A stretch of 64,000 bases of DNA, from NCBI GenBank assembly GCA_026119855.1, contig JAOWBW010000484.1:558001-622000 (forward strand), in the 5' to 3' direction. Below the pieces are notes generated by a model, which did no database searches, was not told the origin of the DNA, and was given only the letters and a program-made list of their open reading frames with translations. Below are positions 18,566 to 30,334 of the stretch, piece by piece. Position 1 is the stretch's first letter. Each line of letters opens with the position of its first letter. The position numbers and the translations under genes were made by a program. Origin of the DNA: Campanula takesimana. Lineage: Eukaryota > Streptophyta > Magnoliopsida > Asterales > Campanulaceae.

Positions 18566-18967
18566 AAAAAAAAAGGGGGGGGGTGCTAAAAGAATATACC
18601 CACCTAGATTGAAAACCCGTTTGGGCGGTCTAGAGAAAAAACAGGGTCGTACCAGAAAATCATGAAATGAACTACGAAGACCTGAGCCCCTTAGTCCTAT
18701 TTGTAAAAGAGGAATGTAGGCAGCCGATTATCGGTCCGGTCTCAAAAATAAATAAAATTCAAATTCGGTTCTTAGAGAAGGCTACATATAAACACAAACT
18801 TAAAATCAAAGATAAGTAACCATTGCCACCACGGTCAAAACACTTCTTTGATGAGTTCAAGCACGGTAACACTCTCGACTCAATTACATGGTTAAATACA
18901 AATAAAACACTGAAATAAACTAATGTGTCTGCAATGGCAATGGGTGGATGCTTAGGACATAGGGCCA
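18566..18967. other. Region between integrase and antisense PMD-B in Tat-3
   Basis: Directly after the integrase stop is an A11G9 run (about 18565-18584), a textbook polypurine tract although the 3' LTR is several kb away. Then come a CTAG-bounded hairpin (18603-18634), a stem-loop motif (18669-18724, plus sense) and AT-rich sequence homologous to the PMD-B 3' UTR of Tat-1 (the minus strand of 18910-18935 reads GCAGACACATTAGTTTA). Confidence 0.75.
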
Positions 18968-20469
18968 TCAACGCTCCTCACTTGTCCACTTTTTCTTTTG
19001 GCTTCTCCGAGTCTTCTTTTTCATGATATCAAAGAGCTCGACCTCCCTCCTTCCAAGGTCGGGAGCTCTTCTGGCCTCCTCAAAAAGTCTGACCATCCTT
19101 AAGGCCGTGTCAACCACAGCCCTAGCTCGGAGATCCTCCATCCGGGCCCCAATCCTGGGCACCATGGCCCTTCTCCTGTCAGCAATGATTAGATAGTCTT
19201 CAACGATATCCCCAGTGTGGTTATGGCTGCTCGCCCCGGCCTCGGTCTCCCTCAGAGTCCTACTAGTGTCATGCTCCCTTCTAAGAATAGCCTCACGGCT
19301 CTCCTCAATAAGCCTCTGAGTCTGCCCCATAGTCTGTTCATACCAATCCAAGTAAGCTGTGGTTAAGACCGTGCTAGCCACGCTCCTGAGAAGTATCTGA
19401 GCCAAAAAGAGGGAATACGCCCACGACCGAGTAAGGAATGAAATGGTGGATGAATCCCACATAGATGATGGCAAAGGTCTCAAATGCTCCGGGTTAACAC
19501 CCAACCACTCCGACAAAGGAGTTTGCAGTAATGCAAACTGTCTAAGAACCAGCGAAGGGATGTAGAAAGATGATCCCAAAAGTCCCGGCACCTGAACAAT
19601 AGGAGAGCCATCTTGACGCTCCCTCATGGAGCCAAGGCGCCAATGCGGGACCCAGCAGTGGATCTGTGAGGTCTGGAGCCAAACCATATATGCCTCCCAA
19701 ACACCCCGAGCAAGATCCAAAAGAATGCTCCTCAAAGAATAGGACCACGGTTTGTGAGAAAGAGGAGCCTCGGGCATGGCCATCAACCTTTCCCTTAGCC
19801 ACATGATAAGAAGAGCGGGGCTACCTCTGCGCATGAAACCATCACCTAAAGCCAGGCGGTCCATGCCATAAAAAGTTTCTCCCAAGATCAAGGGGACAAT
19901 ATCTTTCCCCGCAAGACATTCCTCAAGAACACTCAACAGGACCCTGTAACAAGTACCTTTGGAGCCGACCATGTAGAAAAAGGAGAGAATGCACAACCCG
20001 AAAGCATTCCAAGACAACTCATCGGTTCGGTCCATGAACCTCTTAGGAGGGTCCGAGATGTCAACAAAAGTATGATTAAGGACCATGCATTGAGCCTCTT
20101 CTAAAGGAATGCCAAGAAGAGTGACCAACCTTTCGACACACGTCGTGTCGCTAATCGAAGGGAGAGCAATGACCTCCGTGTCCATGCCCCCTACCAAATA
20201 CTTGAAATCCTCGTAAGTCAGAGTGATTTTATTGTAAGAAAAGCAATACACGTGCCTCTGGATATCCCAAAAGGAAGCAGCGGCCCTCAAAAGTTCAAGA
20301 TCCGGGATGAACTCCTTGAGAGACCAAAGGGACCTAGCCCAAATTTGGCTCGAAAAATGTCCTTGTTCTCCCTCATATGATACCGTATCCAAAGCCTGAG
20401 GTTGCCCTCAAAGCATTCTCGATCAATTTTGGACAATTTTGGAGGTTTCTCCATAAGAAAAGGCTCCAT
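18968..20469 (-). pseudogene. PMD-B of Tat-3 (one frameshift near the N-terminus)
   Basis: Opposite to Tat-3 pol, like the other copies. The main open part (20392-18968, 474 codons) contains FWDIQRHVYCFSYNKITLTY, DIVPLILGETFYGMDRL, RRGSPALLIMWLRERL, SQIHCWVPHW, SSFYIPSLVLRQF and YLDWY, and a basic tail (KKKTRRSQKKK). The natural start is probably ATG 20469 (MEPFLMEKPPKLSKIDRE), whose frame runs to about 20335 and then must shift to join the main frame. Upstream at 20573 is the palindrome AACCGTACGGCT, and the chromovirus solo LTR inserted at 20613 separates the gene from any promoter further up. Confidence 0.8.
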
Positions 20470-20613
20470 GGAAAGAAAAACTTCGAAGAACGAAAGAAAG
20501 AAACTGCTAGCTACTTAAGAAGATAACCAGACCCAGGACGAAATTCAAAGCGAAAAGGGCACCCACTGCCCCAACCGTACGGCTGCTTTGGCCCTGATAG
20601 AAATGATGATTTC

Positions 20614-23600
20614 TGACACGCCCCAAGTCCCGGGATCCCCTAATAGAACCTCGAACCTGGTGCGCGTAACTAACAAGAAACAAGAAACTAACGGGAAACA
20701 GGAACAATACCTGCTAGAAACAAACTGACACGCTATATCTACTCAAGAATAAGGAGCTAATATAGCTCACAACGAGTTCTAGACCAAGAAAATTAAAACC
20801 AAACAAGGTTACATACAGCGGAAGACATGCCTAGCAAATAAGCTGGCATCAAGAACTGTCTAGGGACAACAAATACTACCCCAATACAAGCCCAGAGTTT
20901 ATTAACTCATACAAGATCGTCCTTACCAAAGTATAAAAGGACACTAGTCTCAAACAAGAACATCCTGCTGAGTAAGGTTCCCAGCTAAGTCGAGCCTCAC
21001 TGCGTACTATCCCCTGCTTTCCTGGGGGGGGGGGAAACAATTAAACAAATAAAGGGTGAGATAAATCTCAGTAAGCTATTAACATGCAACTATATGTCAA
21101 GTTATCATGCAATACAAGTAGATACTCAACTAAACATATATCAAGTATCATCAAGTAACAAGTATAGGAGAGGCTAAGCCAACTCAACAAGTAATCAAGC
21201 TCAAGAAAGGTTCAGGTAACAAGTAGTCAAGTAGAGTGAGAGGCTAGACCAACTCACCAAGATGCACATAGGCCTATCACGCATTTTTACCTGAATCCTT
21301 CCTTATTCCTCCCAAGAATACCATTTGTTGTCGATGCTTTTCTAGCTGAGGACAACCAAGAACAAGAACAAGAGACTGCTGTGCAGTATATAAGAAGACC
21401 TGGTAACCAGTGTCATCCACAAGGACAAGATCCACGAGGTGTACAAGACAATCGCATTCACTTAGGTCAGGCTTATTGCTCCAACCAAGGAAGCTATGCC
21501 CTTACTATGGCCGGTAGTAAGGGGTCAGGCGGAAATACATAGGGACCCGATTGTCACTTAAACCCCAGCTCTCGCGACAAGCGTGAACCTATATATTTTC
21601 AAATAAGCAAGGAGAACCAGCTGGACTCACACAATAATGCACAAGTAGATGTTTACTTGAACTACGAGAACATAACTAAGTCCCTTATTAGTGGACCAGT
21701 CTTTATGCACCATGTAATTATGTATCATGTGCTCACGATATTATGAACCGTGTAATCATGTATCATGTGCTCACGAGAATATAAGTACACGTATCAATTA
21801 TTGCGAATACCAATCAAGTTCAACTATGGCACGTAAGTGTCCATGTAACACGATCAATCCAAGTTAGGGTCTATTAATAACAGACCTCAATCACGTAGTA
21901 GGGTATATCACTTAATCACATGCCAAGTTTGCACGTACATATTTATATCACGTTTAACACATTAAAGTGTCTATCACGATACCCTTACTATCAAGTAGAG
22001 CCCAACACCTTAGACTCTAAACACGTAGTAGAATAGGTCACCTTGTACCTAGACACGGTCATACTTCACGTATATGTATCGTTAGTAATCGAATACATTT
22101 TCTAACACATATTGTGTTCTGTAATCATTCTTATTAATTTAAATCGTAGTATTCATGATTATATGAATTATCTTCATATTACACTAGTCCCTATTTTCTT
22201 TAGGAACCATTTCAAGACAAGATATCTTCTTTATATTTTATATACTTCATTGAGTATATACACGATTAAAAACTAAATCATTTACACTTTAGTGCTTATT
22301 TATAGCACTTCCAATATACACGTATCAAGTTCAAGTATGTAGTAGAGTTAATCATTCTCTATCTAGTTCCATAACCCAATTCTTTGGTTATTCATACCAT
22401 GTACCAATCAATCAAGAAGCCACATTCTATCAAGTAAATATATGCAAAATTCGCATATACACATCAAGACCCTTTCAAGTTTATTACCATACACCTATAT
22501 TGGTGTCAAGGCACGTACAAGATTTTATAATCTTATATTTAAGTCTTAATCCAATTATTTGGATGTTCAAGTCATGTACGAGATTTTATTCTCTTATACT
22601 TCAAGTTACTGTCTCATCTTAAGACATTCAAGACATTAGTTGGTGCCCCTAAAGTACACAAACATTAACTTCAAGACACATAAAAGAGTTACTACTCTTA
22701 TACACAAGTTATTATTTAATGATGATTTAAGTCCACATTTCATTTGATCACGAAGGGACTATTTTTCAGTACTAGAGTGTTCTACAACACTCATCTAGGC
22801 CATCTAGGGTAGTACCCTAAACCTAGACCAAGACTACTTCAAGTTCAAATTAAGTAAATGAGCTATACCACTCATACTTACAAGTTCATAATCCCCTACA
22901 TAGGATATTCGAGCTCAATACACTAATTTGGTGCTCTCACGGTGCACAAACATTAGTTCCAAGACAAGCATAACACATAAGTGCTTGTTCATAGCACTTT
23001 CAAGACATATAAAAGAGTTGTTACTCTTATACTTAAGTTCTCATTTGAGTTCTATAAGTGTCCATGTACAAGACTAAGTTCTCATTTTAATTCAATGAGT
23101 ATACACGTTTAAAACCAAGTTCTGATGCCCCTAAGGTGTCACAACACTTGCTAGAACATCTTATATTAAGGTTATATACCTTAACTAGAGTTACTTCCAA
23201 CTTATACCAACTTTAAACAACATTTTGTTCGTCAGGTAACTGTGCGGTCGCCTAAAATGGACTGTGCGGTCGCACACAAGCAGGTCAATTCCTTTGAAAA
23301 ACCTTTCAGAAAGATGGGCGGTCGCCCAAGGGTTTTTGTGCGGTCGCACAAGGTACCAAAATGCGAAATTTTTATTTCTTTTCCAGGCTAAGAAATTTCC
23401 CGTCCCAAGCGTAGGAGTAACTTTTACTAACTCTTAGGCAATACCCAAAACATTATTTCAGGCTCAATTCATTTCTTTTACCGTCCCATAAATAATAGGA
23501 CAATTTCCTTTTATTCCAATTTAATATTTCACCGACCCAAAAGTATAAGTACAATTTTATATTATACTAATATACCCATCTAGGAATACTTCCATTCATT

Positions 23601-24324
23601 TCCCCATACCACAAATAATGGTACAATTTTTCTAATAATATTTAAATCAAGTTACTATTTTACCGTCTCACGAATAGGAGTATAATTTTTCAATACTTTT
23701 CATTCCCAGGTACTTTTGCATTTGCAAGTCTATTTCAATCTTGTTTTCATACGAATACTCCCTTCGTCCCAAATTTACAAGTATCACAAAAATTGCTCAA
23801 AACACAATTTTAACAAAAACAAGTAGCGGGAATAACATATATGCATGTTATTACAAGTAAGGGGAAGTCAATAACTTACCTAGTCAAAAATCAAGTTGAC
23901 CCAAATAAATTTCTGATCGGCAGGAAACGCTCTATTCAACGCCACGAATATTTATCCGGGACCAGAATCACGAACAGAGGAATAATTAATCGCGAGGAGT
24001 CGAGAATAGGGAGAATCCTAAACCTTCTTTATGAAACAGAGGAAGCAACGAGAATAAATTCAAGGAAAAGTGAGTCAGAGAAGGAAGCAACATAAGTTTT
24101 ATCCTTTCAACTTTCAAAATTGACACTTAGGCCCCTCAAGTTCTATCTTTGACAAAAAGGCCCCTAAACTTTCAACTTTGAGATTTAACCACCTTAATTT
24201 TCTAAAGTAGTTAAATAATTAACTCAAATAAAATAGCATATAAATATGCTAGTCAAGAATTTAACAAGCATGTCAAGAATTTAAATAAGTCAAATATTTA
24301 ACGAGATTAAGGATGGGCGTTACA
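20614..24324 (-). mobile_element. Solo LTR (3.7 kb) of a Tekay/Del-like chromovirus
   Basis: Bounded by TGACACGCCC at 20614 and GGGCGTTACA at 24324 (TG...CA), with a perfect 5-bp duplication ATTTC at 20609-20613 and 24325-24329. No internal region remains, so it is a solo LTR. Orientation is minus: GAGATTTATCTCACCC and a following purine tract match the Tek-F LTR in reverse (21040-21075). Two pairs of the TGTGCGGTCGCACA palindrome lie at 23241/23263 and 23315/23337. Short frames in it (for example 23841-24095) have no support. Confidence 0.9.
23241..23350. repeat. Two palindrome pairs (TGTGCGGTCGCACA type) in the solo LTR
   Basis: Copies start at 23241, 23263, 23315 and 23337, spaced 22, 52 and 22 bp. 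The same layout (22, 51, 22) is in both Tek-F LTRs. Confidence 0.9.
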
Positions 24325-26150
24325 ATTTCTTATTGGAAGATTGGCTTTATGACCCCATTCATTCACAACCCCAACCATATCATAAATGCCAAGATATTTG
24401 ACCTCCCATGGCTCATGCAACATGAATTTGAAATCCTAGGCGGTCCCCATGCGACGTAAGCCCATTGACTCTTGACCCGGCAGTTTGTAAGCCCGTTTTT
24501 GTCTAAAAATACCTGGCAGTTTGTAAGCCCATTTTTGTCTAAAAATACCCGGCAGTTTGTAAGCCCGTTTTTGCCTAAAAATACCCGGCAGTTTGTAAGC
24601 CCATTTTTGTCTAAAAATACCCGGCAGTTTGTAAGCCCCTTTTTGCCTAAAAATACCCGGCCGTTTGTAAGCCTGTTTTTGCTTAGAAATCTTAGGTCGT
24701 CCTTGACGTAAGCCCAAGTAAAAATTATGAAAAATGTTGCCTTAGCAAACATTAGGCCGTCCTTGACGTAAGCCCAAGTAAAAATTATGAAAAATGTTGC
24801 CTTAGCAAACATTAGGCCGTCCTTGACTTAAGCCCAGTAAACTCTTGAGTGGACCTATTAGGTTTAGGAAACCTTTGTCTCCTGCCGTCCTTAGTGGGAC
24901 GTAAGACCATTTTTCCCATCAAACTCCCCAAAGGTGGAGTTGACCTAAGTTGAACCTTTACTCAGAATAGTCATTATAGGTTGGGACCTTTGTCTCCGGC
25001 CGTCCTTAGTGGGATGTAAGACCAGTTTTCCCGTCAAACTCCCCAAAGGTGGAGTTGACCCAAGTCGAACCTTGACTCAGAATAGTCATTATAGGTTGAG
25101 ACCTTTGTCTTCGGCCGTCCTTAGTGGGACGTAAGACCAGTTTTCCCGTCAAACTCCCCAAAGCTAAAGTTGACCCAAGTCAAACCTTGACTCAGAATAG
25201 TCATTATAGGTTGAGACCTTTATCCCCGGCTGTCCTTAGTGGGACGTAAGACCCGTTCTATCGTCAAACTCCCCAAAGGTGGAGTTGACCCAAGTCGAAC
25301 CTTGACTCAGAATAGTCATTATAGGTTGAGACCTTTGTCTCCGTCCGTCCTTAGTGGGACGTAAGACCAGTTTTCCCGTCAAACTCCCCAAAGGTGGAGT
25401 TGACCCAAGTCGAACCTTGACTCAGAATAGTCATTATAGGTTGAGACCTTTGTCTCCGGCCATCCTTAGTTGGACGTAAAACCAGTTTTCCCGTCAAACT
25501 CCCCAAAGGTGGAGTTGACCCAAGTCAAACCTCGACCTAGAATGGTCACTTTAAAACCTTTCTCTGCGGTAGTCCAAAATGACTTAAGACCATCTTTGTA
25601 AGCCAACCCTCTCCATAGAACCAAGTTGACCATGTCCCGCCTCTGACCCCGAGAGTCACGCCTTTGCCTTATAAGCCAACCCTCTCCATAGAGCCAAGTT
25701 GACCATGTCCCGCCTCTGACCCCGAGAGTCACGCCTTTGCCTTGTAAGCCAACCCTCTCCATCGAGCCAAGTTGACCATGTCTCGCCTCTAACCCCGAGA
25801 GTCACGCCTTTGCCTTGTAAGCCAACCCTCTCCATCGAGCCAAGTTGACCATGTCTTGCCTTTGACCCCGAGAGTCACGCCTTTGCCTTGTAAGTCAACC
25901 CTCTCGATAGAGCCAAGTTGGCCATATCCCGCCTCTGACCTCAAGAGTCACGCCTTTGCCTTGTAAGTTAACCCTCTCCATAGAGCCAAGTTGACTATGT
26001 CCCGCCTCTGACCCCGAGAGTCACGCCTTTGCCTTGTAAGTCAACCCTCTCCATAGAGCCAAGTTGACCATGTCCCGCCTCTGACCCCGAGAGTCACGCC
26101 TTTGCCTTGTAAGTAAACCCTCTCCGTAGAACCAAGTTGACCTTGTCCCG
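24325..26150. repeat. Four consecutive tandem arrays in the 3' region of Tat-3
   Basis: After about 150 bp of single-copy sequence come: a 36-bp unit, about 6 copies (24478-24700); a 60-bp unit, about 2 copies (24699-24818); a 115-bp unit, 6 copies (about 24860-25560; the CGTCCTTAGT phrase at 24886, 25001, 25116, 25231, 25346, 25461); and a 73-bp unit, 8 copies (about 25597-26140; CCCTCTCC at 25607, 25680, 25753, 25826 and so on). Frames across them (KNGLTNCRVFLD repeats) are by-products. Tat/Ogre 3' UTRs are known to be hypervariable and to breed satellites. Confidence 0.92.
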
Positions 26151-27881
26151 CCTCTTAACTAGCCATGAGTCATGCCTGTCCCCCTAAGAGAGGATGACAG
26201 ATATCCACCTAGCCCTTAGGTTTGACTAGCCCCTTCCGAACTATGTTAGGCTTGATTCCTCTCAAACGGGATACATAGGAATCCTATACCCCTAGGTCCA
26301 GCCATGCAACCAAATCAGTCAAGCCATCTTCCCATCAGATTGGGATGCTTATTTTTATCGACAACCCCGCTTTTCCAAAGCGACGTTGTCGAGGGGCTCT
26401 GTAAGTACCCCAATCTGAAATTGACTACATTAGAGGAACTCTTAGCACCATTCAGGGATAAAATGATAGGCTGGGACCTCACTAAGATAAACTTAAAATT
26501 CCAGGACTGCTCTGGAATTAAACTTGGAAAAATCCAGAAGCTCGCCAGGCTGAGCCGTATGGATGGTTTGGACGCGGGAGGCCCTAGCCGTACGGATACT
26601 ATGGGTACCCTTAGTCTTTATAAATTGAGACCCTTGTTGATCATTTCAGGGGGGGATAAAATTGTTTGAGAGAGCCAAAGCTCTATAGAAATCATATCAG
26701 AATAGAGTGATCACCAAATTTGAGTGAAAAGAGAGAAAGAAGATAGGTCCAAACCAAAATTGGTGAGGCATCCTTCCCCCCTTCTTCTCTTCATCTCCAT
26801 ATTACATCTTTTGCCTCTTGTTAAATAATATACACTTGGAACCAAGCCTTGAAATCCATGGTGCCCTTTATGTTCTATGCATGATGATGGGTTACAAACC
26901 ATAGGATAGCCTAAGGCTTGTTATGATTTATGCATCTTTAATATATTGTCTTTACATTTATACACATTTACATTATGTCTTTAAATTTGTGTCATTTACT
27001 TTAAAGTCTTTGCATTTATGTTGAATAAATGAGGGAATGATCAAGTTTGGGTGATAAAGTTGCAATCTTTATCATCTAAACCATGAGTCAACCTCAAAAA
27101 TATCCCTTTGATAATAAAGATTCAATCTTTATCCATCAAGGGTTGTGGATGTCTCAATGCCTTTCCTTGCAAGAATCATCCATTTGGGTGTTAAAGTTTC
27201 CATCTTTAATCACCCAAATGGTGATCTTGGCTCCAAAAGCCATGACCATCACCTTTTCTCAATTATTCCATAATGATTGTCTTGATCACACCAAAAATCC
27301 TTATTTTGGTGTTTAATCTAGTGATCAATGGCATAGGGATGATTTAATTAATATTTTGTTGCAAGAAAATAACTGGGAATGATCAAACAGTCCAGTTTCC
27401 AGCAGAATGCTCTGTTTCTGCCTAGAACTGGACTGATTCCTGGGAATCTGTTAAAATTCCTAGGAAGACCCTTCATAGCCGTACGGCTACTTTGTCCAGG
27501 GGGCACATTTCCAGTCTAGTCCTCTTTTAATCCAGAATGTTTACAAAATAACCCTTTCTGTCAAATATTTAACTGTTTTTCGTTAAAGTCAGTTCCTCCC
27601 ACTTTCATGAACATACACGCACACACTTGCACAATTTTAACAAATTTTAGGGAGACTCAGTTTCTTCTGAGGCGCTTTGGGTGAACTATCGGTTGAGTCC
27701 TACCCAAAGCGTAACCTGACCTCTAAATCCTTTGTCTCTAACCATTTTTCGTTAAGTTTGGGTTTAAAATTAAACTAACGTGGCGACTCCGTTGAACATT
27801 GATAAGATTCCGTGTTTGATGCTCGAGGGAACCGTTCGTTTTTCCCGCGGGTATCTCACAGGGGGTACCGGCCATTACTGC
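26151..27881 (+). repeat. LTR-like 3' end of Tat-3
   Basis: Contains a stem-loop motif of the GGCTTGATTCC type (26236-26288), a TATA box TTTATAAATT at about 26616, palindromes AGCCGTAYGGAT at 26553 and 26586 and TAGCCGTACGGCTA at 27476, and ends with TGGCGACTCC (about 27782) and CGCGGGTATCTCACA (to about 27881). The LTR start could not be fixed because the partner LTR is absent. No gene is seen. Confidence 0.55.
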
Positions 27882-27937
27882 AATGTTTTCTATTCTCTTG
27901 GTCTTGGGATCATGGATGTAGACTACTGAAGCAATTG

Positions 27938-30334
27938 TGTTGGAAGTGTGGAGCTACCTTGCTGATCGGACGGACCTAGAGTACAGAAACTGTGTAAAAT
28001 CCAGGCTAGGTTCCCAACAAATCGGCTTTTATGAGATTGGGTTGACCAAACACGGCAGATTCACATAAAATGAGAGATGTCTCGTATGAGACATAGATGT
28101 CTCGTACGAGACATCTAACCTGACAGTCAGATTTGGAGATTTAAATTCTATTGGTCGGACAGAATTTAATCCATTTTGAAAGGTTACTATCTAGTTCATC
28201 CTGGAACAGTGGATTCTGTCACCCTAGAATATGAGCCCCTTGTTTTTCACCTGTATTGCACTCTCCCAAACGGACAATTCGGGCAAAGGTCTCATATTCT
28301 CATCGGAATCCACCATTCAAATTAACCAAACTTAAGTGATTTCGTAGTTGTTTTGCACTTTGTTAAATAACGCCTTTAATGCAATCAGACCTTATGAATT
28401 CTTGTAAGGGACAACCGAAAGGGACATTGTCAAGCGCATGATCTTGGTGGTGGAAGAGACTAGACTCGATGAATGTAGAAAAATTCTCAATTCCACCATC
28501 TCAATCCTTTGTTTAACAATTTAACAGAAGGGACATTCGTCAAGAATTCATGAAGGGAGGATTATAGATTGTAGAAAATACGTTATCTTGGGAAAAGGTT
28601 AAAATAACCCTAAGAATCTAACCGACCGGTCTCAAGGAGTGTCCTATTGACTAGTATGCATGCATGAGGTTAATGAAAGCCTTACGGTTAAGGCTCCCCA
28701 TGAACACAGTCTAGGAGCGTGCCACAGCCATTCGTTAGAATGGGGGTGCTGACCGACATCCGTCCTCCGATTGGGACTCGGGTTGAAGGGTATGTAGTGT
28801 AATTATTCTACATGTGTGCACGTGTGTGAGAGTCAAGATCTAGGTGACAAAGAGAAAATAGAAAGTTTTTTTTAAAAAAAAAAAACAAAGCAAAAACATG
28901 CAATGGCCGGGCCAAGTGGCTGCCTATGTTTCCCTCTTGTGGAGGAACTCAGGCCGTCGTAGTTCACACATAAAGCAAACAAAAGTAAAGCAGAGAATAA
29001 ATCAATTAGCAAGTACTCCTGCAAAACAGAGGTTAGATTTACGATACACGGGGAGTTTCTTCATCGTTAGGAGGGTCCTAAGACTCATAAACAGAGGGGA
29101 AGACAAGCCTATAATCTTGTGTACATGTTTGAACCGAACGGAGTTCCTTTTTCAAACCAAGAAAGCAAACTGTCTGGAGAGAACATGGATGTCTCGTACG
29201 AGACATCCCTTCTGGGAACAGAAATACAGCGCAAAAACTGCAGAATTTTGAAACAACGGTGATTTCTTTCGACGCAAGTCTAACCCACTTACTGTGATCG
29301 TCCCCAGCGGAGCCGCCACTGTGAGCACGTGCCCCTCCCACAGTTCTCGGACCGCTCGGCTGGGATCGTAAGGGTTTGAATGTTGCTCGTTTATTGTGAG
29401 TCGCCACCATGTTTGACGGAACACGGACCGTGATATCTGGATTTGGGGGTTAAGTTATGAATTGGGAAGGTCAAGGAGCACCCAATTCACCGAATCTAGG
29501 ATTGGTCTTGCTAAGAAATCATCATCATTGTTTCAAAATCATGCAAAACATACGCAAAAAGAACCAAATAAATAATTTCTTATTTATTTGGGATGTCGGA
29601 GCATGTGCTTCGAGACCATCTCTATGATTTAGAGAGGCTCTAGTCTGATCCTTTAATGGAATCACACTACTTCAAAGACAAAGAAGAGGATGAGAAGATA
29701 TAAAATCAAGAGTTTTACCTAAGCGTTCTTCGAGTATCCTATGGATGGCCTTGACTAAAGGCCTTGATGATCCGATGAACTTGGCTTGAATGGAGTTATG
29801 GAGACTTGAATTTTGTGGGTGAGGAAGAGAAGCTGATTATGAGAACCTCTTTGGTCAGATTTGGAGTGGTTTTGGGTGAATGACCATTCTAGAGGTTTTT
29901 TCGGTTCAAGAACCTCTTTATTTATATGAGTTCTAGACCTAGGTTTTAAGCCAAGAAGGTAAGTTTGGATGGGAATCAAAGACTTGATTTCCGTAGAGGT
30001 ATTTTTGGACTCTAGGATCGCTCATTAGGTTTTCCCCGGATTGCTTGAGTGTTTGCTAAGAAACGGGTTTGAAACCAACAAGGATACTGACCAAAACCTG
30101 ACTATCGAGGGGGATGTCTCGTACGAGACATCCACTGTCTCGTATGAGGCATCATGTGGTTGAATCACAATTTACCCTCCTGTAGTAGTTTGAATGTTCA
30201 TTTTGACCCCTAACTAACGGAGTCAGTCAGAAACTTAACGAAATATGCCAAACTTAACGAGTTTCGACCCAAATCAAAGGCGAGACACAGAAGTAGTGTG
30301 ATTATGAATGAACGTTCAAAATGGGGTATCTACA
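27938..30334 (-). mobile_element. Tat-2-family fragment: 5' LTR and leader only
   Basis: Closely matches 49310-50466 plus 58761-60105 of Tat-2, without the Tek-F insertion, so it shows the empty site. The LTR is about 29320-30334 (minus; ends ...TATCTACA at 30334), the primer site 29318-29301, and the leader runs down to 27938, where the match ends almost exactly at the position of the Tat-2 gag ATG. Its right end abuts the interior of a CopA LTR, so CopA was hit by this element. It contains palindrome pairs at 28078/28098 and 30115/30136, a single at 29190, a leader stem-loop at 28233-28291 and the stem-loop motif at 28921-28965. No gene. Confidence 0.8.

Larger units (their letters stand above)
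16771..27881 (+). mobile_element. Tat-3: plus-strand Tat-type element, internally deleted
   Basis: Resumes immediately after the Tat-1 LTR in the protease gene. RT is deleted; archaeal-type RNase H and integrase follow, then an A11G9 tract, a CTAG hairpin, a stem-loop motif, an antisense PMD-B (18968-20469), an inserted chromovirus solo LTR (20614-24324), four tandem arrays and an LTR-like end with a TATA box at about 26617. The 5' half is either missing or is Tat-0. Confidence 0.7.

Noticed and set aside
24363..24812. Frame with repeated NCRVFLDKNGLT-type peptide
   Set aside because: It is the translation of a 36-bp tandem array and is open on both strands; no start context or homologue is recognised.
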